Below, one piece after another: positions 8,857 to 16,111 of a stretch of 64,000 nucleotides of DNA; the stretch's first letter is position 1, and every line of letters starts with the position of its first letter. The DNA is from Leeuwenhoekiella aequorea (GTDB lineage Bacteria > Bacteroidota > Bacteroidia > Flavobacteriales > Flavobacteriaceae), in contig NZ_QOVM01000006.1 in assembly GCF_004104375.1 (NCBI RefSeq), forward strand, positions 124,001-188,000, written 5' to 3'. Both the position numbers and the translations under genes were made by a program. The notes under the pieces were generated by a model. That model had not been told where the DNA came from, searched no databases, and saw nothing but the letters and a program-made list of their open reading frames with translations.

Positions 8857-9480
8857 TTAAGTAAAAGCTATTTGAATTCCCATCAAAATAAATAGTAAAC
8901 CACTTACGCGATTAATCCATACACTTACATTGGGGTTTTCTTTTATTTTCTTTGAAAAATTGCCGGCAAATACTGAAAGTAGGAGGTACCATACAACACC
9001 TATAAGTGCATAAGTAACTCCAAGAATTATAAATGGCAACGGACTAGAAAGCTGTTCCGGAGTTACAAACTGCGGAAAGAAAGCCATAAAAAATAAAGCT
9101 ACTTTTGGGTTTAGGGAGTTAGTTAAAAACCCTGACCAGAAATCACTTTTATGTTTAGATTTTGAATTTTCTGTCGGTATATTTTCAGAAAAGGTAGAGG
9201 GTTTTCTCAGACTTGTAATTCCTGTAAACACTAAATATATAGCGCCTAGGTATTTAACTGCATTAAATATTAATTCTGATTGTGCAATTAATACAGAAAG
9301 CCCTAATGCTGCAAATAAGGTATGCGTTAGCACTCCAGTGTTAACCCCTAGCGAAGCTTTAATGCCGCTGCGTTTACCAGAAATTACCGATTTGTTTAAT
9401 ACAAAAAGTGTGTCTAAGCCCGGAGTCATTACGAAGACTAAAGCTGTAATTAAAAACGTTAGATAGTTAACAATACCCAT
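8857..9480 (-). CDS. LysE/RhtB-family amino-acid exporter
   Basis: This inner-membrane exporter of amino acids or derivatives has 207 residues. It begins MGIVNYLTFLITALVFVMTPGLDTLFVLNKS, with the family's N-terminal helix and conserved TPGP/L-D motif, then a Gly-rich stretch GKRSGIKASLGVNTG. About six hydrophobic segments follow, including SLNPKVALFFMAFFPQFV, typical of LysE/RhtB. It is divergent from a LysR gene with a shared inverted-repeat intergenic region, so it is probably induced by that regulator. Substrate cannot be deduced. Confidence 0.9.
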   Translation of the reverse strand: MGIVNYLTFLITALVFVMTPGLDTLFVLNKSVISGKRSGIKASLGVNTGVLTHTLFAALGLSVLIAQSELIFNAVKYLGAIYLVFTGITSLRKPSTFSENIPTENSKSKHKSDFWSGFLTNSLNPKVALFFMAFFPQFVTPEQLSSPLPFIILGVTYALIGVVWYLLLSVFAGNFSKKIKENPNVSVWINRVSGLLFILMGIQIAFT

Positions 9481-9496
9481 AATCCTAATTTTAATA

Positions 9497-9566
9497 GATC
9501 AAAATTTACATTTACACCTGCAAAGGAAAGCACCAATAAATCAGCAACAAATACTTAATTTTGATC
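9497..9566. promoter_or_regulatory. Widely spaced 10-bp inverted repeat between lysE-like and lysR genes
   Basis: GATCAAAATT (9497-9506) and AATTTTGATC (9557-9566) are perfect inverted copies 50 bp apart. Each lies close to one of the divergent start codons, and the right copy overlaps TAATTTTG (9556-9563), a promoter box for the regulator. A further arm pair, AATGCA and TGCATT with a 5-nt spacer, follows at 9571-9587. This resembles a two-site LysR operator. Confidence 0.5.
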
Positions 9567-9590
9567 GACTAATGCAAAAAATGCATTATT

Positions 9591-10478
9591 ATGGATTTAC
9601 AAAAGATAAGGTACTTTCTGGTCCTTGCAGAAGAGCTGCATTTTTGGAGAACAGCCGAACGGGTTTTTATCTCACAATCTTCCTTAAGTAGGCATATGCA
9701 AGCTCTTGAAGAAGAGCTGGGTATAAGGTTGCTCGAGCGGGATAAGCGCAATGTTAAACTTACCGACGCCGGTAAATTTCTTCAACAGCAATGGCGTGTA
9801 AAAGTGAGAGAATTAGATCATATTCAAAGTCAGGCAAAAAAAATTAGTGAAGGTGAGGCCGGTGGCGTATCTATAACCTATCCCGGTTCTATTGCCTTTA
9901 AATTTTTACCTCTGTTTTTGGATAATCTCAATAGTAAACTACCTAATCTCAAAATAGAACTCACCGAACCTAATGATGAGAATCATGAGAAACTACTTCT
10001 TGATTACAAAGCAGACCTGGCATTCGGTCGAGATCGTATTACAAACAGTTCAATCGAAACCTATAAATTATATGCAGAACCAGTTTGTCTGATTGTGCCC
10101 AAAGCGCATTGGTTGACACAGGAGAATTTTGTGAGTCTCAAAGATTTGCAGAGTGAGCGATTTATACTTTCAGGTTTGCATCAAAAAACTTTTTTTGCTT
10201 CTTTTCTTCGCAATTTATTTTACAATTACGATTTTGAACCTCAGGTGCTTATTGAGTCAGACTTTGGGGGTATGATTTTAAGTCTGGTGTCTAAAGGATT
10301 AGGGATTACTATCCTACCGTCGTCTTTTAGTTACGCAAAAGCTGAAAATGTTCGTTTTATCGAACTAGATGAAGAAATAGGTTTGTATATGAACTGGAGA
10401 AAAAACGAACTTAATAAAGCAATTGAGCGAGTGGTAGAATGCGGCAAAGAGACTGCAATGCTGTATTCTGAAATGTAA
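9591..10478 (+). CDS. LysR-family transcriptional regulator
   Basis: This 295-residue regulator starts MDLQKIRYFLVLAEELHFWRTAERVFISQ, the classic LysR winged helix-turn-helix, and SSLSRHMQALEEELGIRLLERD completes the recognition region. The C-terminal effector domain shows the two-lobed pattern (VSITYPGSIAFKFLPLFL and LVSKGLGITILPSS). The ATG is supported by the TAATTTTG box about 28 nt upstream. It is divergent from the LysE-type exporter, its probable target. A palindrome array begins 40 nt after its stop. Confidence 0.92.
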   Translation: MDLQKIRYFLVLAEELHFWRTAERVFISQSSLSRHMQALEEELGIRLLERDKRNVKLTDAGKFLQQQWRVKVRELDHIQSQAKKISEGEAGGVSITYPGSIAFKFLPLFLDNLNSKLPNLKIELTEPNDENHEKLLLDYKADLAFGRDRITNSSIETYKLYAEPVCLIVPKAHWLTQENFVSLKDLQSERFILSGLHQKTFFASFLRNLFYNYDFEPQVLIESDFGGMILSLVSKGLGITILPSSFSYAKAENVRFIELDEEIGLYMNWRKNELNKAIERVVECGKETAMLYSEM

Positions 10479-10517
10479 ATGTTTTATAGTCCTTTTTTAG
10501 ACCATAATTGGTAGTCA

Positions 10518-10738
10518 TTACCCTACGATGCAATCGTGCGGTAAAAAGGTAAGATCTGCAGATAATTATATTATACAGTTTTTTATTAGTGCGCGATTGT
10601 ATCGCGCATATAGGTGCCAGTTTTTAATTTGTCTTAAAACTGAGCTTTTAAGATGTTACTTTATTATTTGTTAATCGCCACACGATGCAATCGTGCGGTA
10701 ACAAGGAGCTATTAAGATGTTACTTTTTAACTTATTAA
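10518..10738. repeat. 221-bp repeat unit 1
   Basis: Contains P1 (10518-10544, with one extra arm mismatch), P2 (10590-10608) and P1 (core 10678-10698). The segment 10609-10738 differs from the equivalent part of unit 2 by a single base. Its linker carries ATCTGCAGAT, a small palindrome lost from units 2 and 3. Confidence 0.8.
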
Positions 10739-10959
10739 TTACCACACGATGCAATCGTGCGGTAACAAGGCAAGATCTGTAAATAATTATATTATATAGT
10801 TTTTAGTTAGTGCGCGATTGTATCGCGCATATAGGTGCCAGTTTTTAATTTGTCTTAAAACTGAGCTTTTAAGATGTTACTTTATTATTTGTTAATCGCC
10901 ACACGATGCAATCGTGCGGCAACAAGGAGCTATTAAGATGTTACTTTTTAACTTATTAA
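10739..10959. repeat. 221-bp repeat unit 2
   Basis: Contains P1 (10739-10765), P2 (10811-10829) and P1 (10899-10919). The last P1 has GGC in place of GGT on its right side, which restores pairing with the left GCC. Confidence 0.8.
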
Positions 10960-11202
10960 TTACCACACGATGCAATCGTGCGGTAACAAGGCAAGATCTG
11001 TAAATAATTATATTATATAGTTTTTAGTTAGTGCGCGATTGCGCATATAGGTGCCAGTTTTTAATTTGTCTTAAAACTGAGCTTTTAAGATGTTACTTTA
11101 TTATTTGTTAATCGCCACACGATACAATCGTGCGGTAACTAGGCAAGATCTGCAGATAATTATATTATACAGTTTTTTGTTAGTGCGCGATTGTATCGCG
11201 CG
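10960..11202. repeat. Rearranged repeat unit 3
   Basis: The start (10960-11031) is identical to unit 2. P2 at 11032-11045 has lost 5 bp, leaving TGCGC-GATT-GCGCA. After the P1 at 11115-11138 the sequence jumps straight to the linker that normally follows the other P1 and ends in P2 (11184-11201). The P1 to P2 distance (66 bp) equals that in units 1 and 2, as expected if recombination between the two P1 copies removed 64 bp. Confidence 0.75.
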
Positions 11203-11221
11203 GATAATGTAGTGTTACTAG

Positions 11222-11785
11222 TTATCCATAATATTTAAATACTAAAATGTTTTTTAATAATCCTTTTTCTCCAGCATAATCTAAAGCGCTACTATATCTA
11301 TAATCCTCCGGTCTAGAAACCATATCTGCTTTTACGGGGTTATTGTGAATGTATTTTATTTTTTGCCAAATCACTTTATTACTCCAAAGTTCTATTGGTT
11401 TATTATCATGCCTCCAGAATTGGTAATACTTTACATTAGAGGATTTTTCAGCAGCATTCTTAAATTGCTCTAGTAAAAATTCTTTTTTACTTTCTGTAGG
11501 GTTTATCTGAATGGTTTTTACCACCGCTTTACTTGTGAATCTTTTGAAATCGCCCAACAGCTTTTCTGGTTTTTCATCTTTAATACTTCTGAATATTAAA
11601 TGAACGTGATTAGTCATAATGCACCATGCTATAATTTCCATTCCTTTATGGGTTTGGCAGTAGCTTAAACTATCTAATAAGATATTTTTATAAATTGTTT
11701 CGGTAAAAACATCTAGCCACTCAATCACTGCAAAACTTACAAAGTATAAACCCTCTGGGTTATGAAATTTATAATTTCTACTCAT
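11222..11785 (-). CDS. REP-associated tyrosine transposase (RAYT, IS200/TnpA-like)
   Basis: This 187-residue Y1-transposase-family protein is a single-strand DNA nuclease related to IS200/IS605 TnpA that acts on REP palindromes. The HUH motif is seen as TNHVHLIF (His60 and His62). The catalytic tyrosine is most likely Tyr145 in KYIHNNPVKA, and the family-typical RPEDYRYSSALDY tail follows. The gene is flanked on both sides by palindromes (array ending 20 nt past the stop; degenerate copies from 45 nt upstream). There is no tnpB, no cargo and no classical ends. RAYTs are usually single-copy domesticated genes that scatter REPs. All catalytic residues look intact. Confidence 0.9.
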   Translation of the reverse strand: MSRNYKFHNPEGLYFVSFAVIEWLDVFTETIYKNILLDSLSYCQTHKGMEIIAWCIMTNHVHLIFRSIKDEKPEKLLGDFKRFTSKAVVKTIQINPTESKKEFLLEQFKNAAEKSSNVKYYQFWRHDNKPIELWSNKVIWQKIKYIHNNPVKADMVSRPEDYRYSSALDYAGEKGLLKNILVFKYYG

Positions 11786-11829
11786 CTTTAGCTTAAGTCA
11801 AATAGTTCTATCGTGATTTGTGCTGTTCT

Positions 11830-12101
11830 CCGCTCGATGCAATTTTATGGTAACAAGAGCATCCGGAAATGATTATATAAAGTTTCTAGCGCGCGATTGT
11901 ATCAAAGGTATACGATATAGAGCTATATGCCTGAAAATGTGCGATTAATAGGTTAATTTTTATTTACTAATTGTCACGCGATACAATCGCGCATTAACAT
12001 GGTGCAACAAGAACCGCTTGAAATGTATAATATATAGATTTCCGCTCGCGCAATCCTAATTTTTGGTTTATTAATTAATACACAATGCAATCGTGAGGTA
12101 A
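11830..12101. repeat. Degenerate REP-like palindromes on the 5' side of the RAYT gene
   Basis: Decayed copies can be traced: a P1 remnant at about 11834-11854 (CTCGATGCAAT then GGTAACAAG), a half P2 at 11889-11903, a palindrome CGCGAT-ACA-ATCGCG at 11977-11991 that combines P2 arms with P1-like flanks, and a P1 copy at 12080-12101 with one arm mutation. They are far more diverged than those in the 10.5-11.2 kb array, so this side looks older. No gene is visible in 11786-12109. Confidence 0.65.
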
Positions 12102-12109
12102 AAGTGTTT

Positions 12110-12526
12110 TTACTTTACGATTATAGAAGTGGTTCTAATTTGTCCAGAAGTGACTAAGAATGTAGGATGCGTTATACTTTCTAAACTAAAGCCATTAGAA
12201 GTTTGTAGAAATGCCTCAAAATAATAAGGGCCATTACCATTTTTTGCAATATAATCTTCTAAATCAAAACTAACTTTGCCATCAGAATTACTTGTTTTTT
12301 GAAATAGAATTTCTGGTAAGGGTTGGTTTTCTTTTACTTCCCGATTAAACATCATTACGATATAACCACTTTGAGTAGCACTAGAGCTGTTAATTACAGT
12401 GAGATTTACGGTGGCTGCTGTACTACCAGAGGTAGATTCGTTAGTTGTAATTTCTGTTTCAGAGTCTTCTGTAGTACACGAGATTAAAGTTACTGTCAAA
12501 AGGAAAAGCACAAGCAATTTTTTCAT
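12110..12526 (-). CDS. Putative lipoprotein of unknown function
   Basis: From the ATG at 12526 the product is 138 residues: MKKLLVLFLLTVTLISC is a lipoprotein signal with the lipidated Cys at residue 17. A low-complexity Thr/Ser/Glu linker and a compact beta-rich domain follow (VNLTVINSSSATQSGYIVMMF, then GKVSFDLEDYI). The domain could be an Ig-like or carboxypeptidase-regulatory-like fold. No family is recognised. An upstream in-frame ATG at 12547 would spoil the signal, so the internal start is preferred. It borders the REP region on one side and a duplicated terminator segment on the other. Confidence 0.7.
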   Translation of the reverse strand: MKKLLVLFLLTVTLISCTTEDSETEITTNESTSGSTAATVNLTVINSSSATQSGYIVMMFNREVKENQPLPEILFQKTSNSDGKVSFDLEDYIAKNGNGPYYFEAFLQTSNGFSLESITHPTFLVTSGQIRTTSIIVK

Positions 12527-12570
12527 TGTCTTAATTTTAAGTTTCAATTTTTAGTTAATGATTTTTCAAT

Positions 12571-12680
12571 AATTTTTTTAATCCGTGAGCAAAATACCGT
12601 TACGATCTCACACTATTTTACAGAATTCTGCATCCTCAGAAAATTAAACACATAAAAAAAGCGACCTTTTTAGGATCGCT
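12571..12680. repeat. Copy A of a duplicated terminator segment of about 110 bp
   Basis: Aligns with 16112-16227 over its full length (shared blocks include TACGATCT, TTTACAGA, TTCTG, and ATAAAAAAAGCGACC). The right end forms an intrinsic terminator for leftward transcription: AGCGA-CC at 12660-12666 with GG-A-TCGCT at 12673-12680, and the T run on the minus strand. It would end the ridA transcript. The identity estimate of roughly 70 percent is by eye. Confidence 0.7.
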
Positions 12681-12829
12681 CTAGTAGTAATGAAAATCAT
12701 TTATTGAGTCAGTAACTATTTAATATCGAAAAACTAGTGGTTCAATTTGTTGATACTTTTTAACTTAAGATTATTGCTACAGGTACTAGAGTGTGCACTC
12801 TATCTTAAATTCTTTTTTAAAGTCAAGTA

Positions 12830-13219
12830 CTATTTAACTACAGTTGCTTCTAATTCTACTTTTAATGTCTCAAAAAGGCTAGATACTTCTAATACAGTAC
12901 TTACCTGTTTTATACCATGTTTCGACACCCAATTCTGAAAAATATTAAAACAAGTAAATAGCTCTTCAGTTGAAGTTGTATAAATGTTTAACCTTACAAT
13001 GTGCTTGCACTCATAACCAGCTTCTTTTATAACACGTTCCAAATTCTTTATAGATTGAATTAATTGGGATTTCATATCAGAAGTGCTTGATTTGCCATCA
13101 TAATCTATTGCTGTTTGTCCAGATATATAGAGCGTACCTTCTGGTTTTATAACTTCTACAGCTTGTACGTAGCTTCTTTCATCTTGCCATTTCCACGGAT
13201 TTATAATTCGTTTTTCCAT
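12830..13219 (-). CDS. RidA-family (YjgF/YER057c/UK114) protein
   Basis: This 129-residue protein has the RidA fold. It may deaminate reactive enamine/imine intermediates or belong to one of the RidA subfamilies of unknown role. The sequence has the N-terminal WKWQDERSYVQAV, LYISGQTAIDYDG (conserved GQ), the VRLNIYTTS strand with the active-site Arg, and the C-terminal VELEATVV motif. Family trimers bind carboxylates through the Arg. It is followed by copy A of the duplicated terminator and preceded by 117 bp before the Crp-type regulator gene, in the same direction. Confidence 0.85.
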   Translation of the reverse strand: MEKRIINPWKWQDERSYVQAVEVIKPEGTLYISGQTAIDYDGKSSTSDMKSQLIQSIKNLERVIKEAGYECKHIVRLNIYTTSTEELFTCFNIFQNWVSKHGIKQVSTVLEVSSLFETLKVELEATVVK

Positions 13220-13336
13220 ATTTTCTTCTTTTTATTTAGTATTAATGTTGAAATAGGAGTTGATACTATAACGGCAAATATTTGATTAATAGCATCAATC
13301 GAATGTGACATAAATCACAATTACAAAGAAGTTTAA

Positions 13337-13906
13337 TTATTGAGAGGAAAGACGACTAAGTGTCTCACGTGATACCCCTAAATAAGAAGCTAAAAGAGTT
13401 CTAGGAACGCGTTGAAATAATAAAGGATATTGTTTGAGAAGTTGGTCATATCGTTCTTTAGCACTTGATGTCAAAAAGGATAAAATTCTATTTTGTGAAG
13501 CAATATGTCCTGAATTAGATTTTTCAAGAAAGAACTGTTTCATTTTGGGGAATTCAGCTGATAACTTTTTATAATTTTCAAAGCTTAAGGAAAAGACTAC
13601 AGTATTTTCAATGCACTGTAAAGACATTTTAGCTCTTTTTTGTGAGAAGTAAGCTGAAAAATCACTTTCCCACCAGTCTTCCATTGCAAATGAAATAATA
13701 TGTTGTTTCCCATTTTTATCGTCATAAACTAATTTTAGAAGTCCAGAAACAACTAAATAACAATTGGTTACATGTTCTCCTTCTTGAATTAGAAAATCAT
13801 TTTTATTATATTTTTCAAATGAAAAATGGGGTAGAATATGTAAGAACTCAGCATCTGTAAGCGGTATAAGATTTTCAATATGTGCTCTTAATTTTTCTTT
13901 CATCAA
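13337..13906 (-). CDS. Crp/Fnr-family transcriptional regulator
   Basis: This 189-residue regulator has an N-terminal cyclic-nucleotide-binding-like beta roll (FEKYNKNDFLIQEGEHVTNCYLVVSGLLKLV) and a C-terminal helix-turn-helix (VPRTLLASYLGVSRETLSRL). The phosphate-binding-cassette residues of true cAMP receptors are not evident, and there is no N-terminal cysteine cluster for an iron-sulfur centre, so the ligand is unknown. Such short Crp-like regulators are common in Bacteroidetes. It may control the RidA gene 117 bp downstream on the same strand. Confidence 0.88.
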   Translation of the reverse strand: MMKEKLRAHIENLIPLTDAEFLHILPHFSFEKYNKNDFLIQEGEHVTNCYLVVSGLLKLVYDDKNGKQHIISFAMEDWWESDFSAYFSQKRAKMSLQCIENTVVFSLSFENYKKLSAEFPKMKQFFLEKSNSGHIASQNRILSFLTSSAKERYDQLLKQYPLLFQRVPRTLLASYLGVSRETLSRLSSQ

Positions 13907-14107
13907 ACAAGAATTCTAATTTAGATGCTATAGGTTTTTGCCTTTTATTTCGGTGTTTTAAATATTCTATATTTTTAAAATTTTCGATCAAATCTCTATT
14001 TTCTAATTTTACGAAAACGCGACAAACTATGGTTTCATCGCATATTTATAAACCTAATTTATTTAATACAAACCAACTATAAATTTACAAGGTATTTCCC
14101 AAGTGGG

Positions 14108-14654
14108 TTAGAACCAGCAATTAATTTTATACGGTTTTGACAAATCCTCAATTAATTTAGGTTCTGTCTTTGACAACCAGTAATCCTTTGTTCTTGAGTT
14201 TGCGTCCAAACATTAATTGCTTTTCTATCAAGTTTGTTACTAGAATCAGGTTCAACTAATTCAATTTCAAATACTTTCAGACGCAATTTTGTAATCAGAA
14301 TGTTCTATTAAATAACCATTTACAAAAACTACATTTTTTTTTGATTCCGAAAAATTCATTCAATTCAGATTGTGTTTTAAAAGCAATTTTTTTCTTTAAA
14401 CTCACAAAATAAATCCCGTTTGCAGTCAGGTTGAAGAACTTATACTCTTTTCGATTTGCTTTGTCTTTCAGAAAGCTTATTTCTGCAATCAATTCTTTTG
14501 CTATTTTTATAACACTTTCGTTCGCAATAATTTCTTTTCAATAATTACTGTAGGACAATTACTTCCACTCACTGGTAATTTTACATAGCTATCTTGAGCA
14601 TAGATGTTCAATAAAAAGAAACTGAAAATTATAGTTGTAATTATTCTTTTGATA
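14108..14654 (-). pseudogene. Decayed secreted-protein gene with several frameshifts
   Basis: Conceptual translation leftward from 14654 gives KRIITTIIFSFFLLNIYAQ, a clear signal peptide preceded by ATC where an ATG would be expected. It then reads through PVSGSNCPTVIIEK, (shift) IIANESVIKIAKELIAEI, KFFNLTANGIYFVSLKKK, (shift at a poly-A run) NVVFVNGYLIEHSDYKIASES, (shift) VFEIELVEPDSSNKLDRKA, (shift) KDYWLSKTEPKLIEDLSKPY and a stop at 14108. At least four frameshifts and the lost start show it is dead. The original was a secreted protein of about 180 residues of unknown function. It lies directly after the attC-like site. Confidence 0.7.
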
Positions 14655-14672
14655 TGCGTCTCGTTTTTGTTT

Positions 14673-14805
14673 GCAAACGGTCTTGGTTAAGGCAAGTAGC
14701 GTGGAGTAGGGAAACGTTCTTGTAAGCTTAGTAGTTTTTTACTTGTGTCTAAAATTACACTTTTCACTGGAAGACCCGCTATTTGTGCTTAACCGATGTT
14801 AGGCA
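14673..14805 (-). repeat. attC-like imperfect hairpin (integron cassette recombination site)
   Basis: On the minus strand this 133-nt element begins with GCCTAAC (14805-14799), which fits the RYYYAAC box. It continues with GGTTAAG (14795-14789) pairing with CTTAACC (14692-14686), and CACAAATAGC pairing with GCTACTTG, then a long variable centre, and ends with GTTTGCA (14679-14673), which fits only the GTT of GTTRRRY. Length and box order fit attC. The bases just before the first box, GACTGTGCCTAAC, are the exact complement of the cassette's other end at 16053-16065. No integrase is in the window. Confidence 0.55.
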
Positions 14806-14820
14806 CAGTCTTGATTAGAA

Positions 14821-16043
14821 TTATCTATCAATAACTATTTTTTCTGCAATTCTTCTTAATAAGTATATGTAAGGAATCAATAAATTGTCATTTTTGTCTG
14901 TCGGTAAAATAACTTTATTTTCACGATATTCCCGCAAGTGAACAAGCGAATTTCTAATATTTACTATATTCTCTTTTATTGATTTAATTGTATTCTCAGT
15001 AAGTTGTTCAATACTAGTAATAGAATCTTTCATTATTGGCTCAATTGTAAAGCCTCCATCAAATTCAATTGTCCGACTAAAATAATCAGTGTTATTTTCT
15101 AATTCAAGTTTTAAGTCAACCAGCTTGATATGTTCATTTATTAACATATCTAACTTTGTTTTGTCATCATTTGTTTTAAAATGATTTTTAAATTCTTCAA
15201 TTATGCTTTTAGTGTAATCTTCTGATTTGAAAGAAACATCAGGTCTCTTAAAATATAATTTAATTTATCTTTTATATCAGATTTTAAGAAATAGTAGGAT
15301 GCATATTCTAATATTTGATAATAAAAAATAAATCTTAACCTGGGATCTGAATTATTATTTGCAACTGAAATAATATCAAGTAAGATACTATCAATATCAG
15401 TCGCATTTATACTCGAAGGAAAAGTATCAAATAAAGAATAACAAGGTAAATTAAAGGTTTCTCTATCATAAGGACTTGATAATATTTGAATTGCCGGAGT
15501 TTCTCTGTCAAAATATGACATATAAAAATTTAAAGTCCTGCTAAACTCAATTATATCTACTTGTATTTTTGATAGATTACCTTCTACTACAAAATTGAAA
15601 GGTTTCTTATCTTCAAAATATTTGGATAAAAATTTTGGTAATTCATCAATTCTATAATAATCTCTAAATTGTCGTAAATTTCGGTATGCGGTTCTACTTT
15701 CTTCCTTTTGTTCCCTAAAGGCACTTGCAATCTTGATAAATTCATCTGATGGTTCAGCCCACTTACAAACAAAAGTTTCACCTCTAAAGTTAAAATCAAA
15801 TTTTCTTTTTATTAAATCTGATTCAGGTGAGACTGGAAAGGCAAAAACTTCCATTTTATTATTTTCCAAACTGTACATAGCCATAAGCTCAGGCGGAAAA
15901 AAATATTCATTAAGAAAGTTTAAATCAGTTTCTTCATCGAACCTTAAAAAGAAACTATCATCACCCCATAAATTTTGTATGTGAATTTTATCTTCCTCTT
16001 GTGTTATTTCGACTTTGGGATAATGCTCTTGTAATTTTTCCAT
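14821..16043 (-). pseudogene. HEPN-domain protein gene broken by one frameshift
   Basis: Two open frames, 16043-15201 (280 residues) and 15147-14821 (108 residues), are one gene. Reading the second frame upstream gives RPDVSFKSEDYTKSIIEEF, which joins the first frame at NYILR near 15243-15249, and the total (1223 nt) is one base short of 408 codons. The C-terminus has IRNSLVHLREYRE with Arg65-x4-His70 of the second frame, the RX4-6H signature of HEPN ribonucleases. YQILEYASYYFL earlier resembles ApeA-type HEPN proteins. HEPN proteins often act in phage defence. Loss of the HEPN part would inactivate it unless the base loss is a sequencing error. Confidence 0.7.
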
Positions 16044-16052
16044 TTTTTATTT

Positions 16053-16065
16053 GACTGTGCCTAAC
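16053..16065. repeat. 13-bp inverted partner of the attC-like end
   Basis: GACTGTGCCTAAC here is the perfect inverted complement of GTTAGGCACAGTC at 14799-14811. On the minus strand it begins the cassette with GTTAGGC immediately before the HEPN gene, with only 9 nt to the start codon. A cassette's first bases are expected to complement the first box of its own attC. Confidence 0.65.
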
Positions 16066-16111
16066 TAATTATATCAATCCTAAATATACTGTTATTACAC
16101 AATATTTCTTA

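Larger units (their letters stand above)
10518..11202. repeat. Tandem array of REP-like palindromes next to a RAYT gene
   Basis: Two palindrome families alternate. P1 has arms CACGAT and ATCGTG around GCA, extended by TTACC and GGTAA with one conserved A-C mismatch in the stem. It occurs near 10518, 10676, 10739, 10899, 10960 and 11115. P2 has arms TGCGCGAT and ATCGCGCA around TGT and occurs at 10590, 10811, 11032 (shortened) and 11184. Both share the core CGAT-N3-ATCG. The order P1-P2-P1 repeats with an exact 221-bp period. A mismatched-stem palindrome next to an IS200-like transposase is the hallmark of REP/BIME elements. Confidence 0.85.

Noticed and set aside
10518-11202. CRISPR array
   Set aside because: The repeats are palindromes with non-unique linkers that themselves repeat every 221 bp; there are no unique spacers and no cas genes.
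11222-11785. A complete IS200/IS605 insertion sequence
   Set aside because: No tnpB and no single pair of left and right end hairpins; many REP-like palindromes on both sides fit a RAYT better.
13882-14082. A 66-codon rightward frame upstream of the Crp-like gene
   Set aside because: It overlaps the start of a clear Crp-family gene on the other strand and has composition of AT-rich noise.
14295-14492. A 65-codon leftward frame that could be called a small gene
   Set aside because: It is one block of the frameshifted pseudogene 14108-14654; coherent protein sequence continues on both sides in other frames.
14821-15147. A separate 108-residue gene downstream of the 280-residue one
   Set aside because: Coding sequence continues upstream of its ATG in the same frame and joins the 280-residue frame, so it is the C-terminal half of one broken gene.
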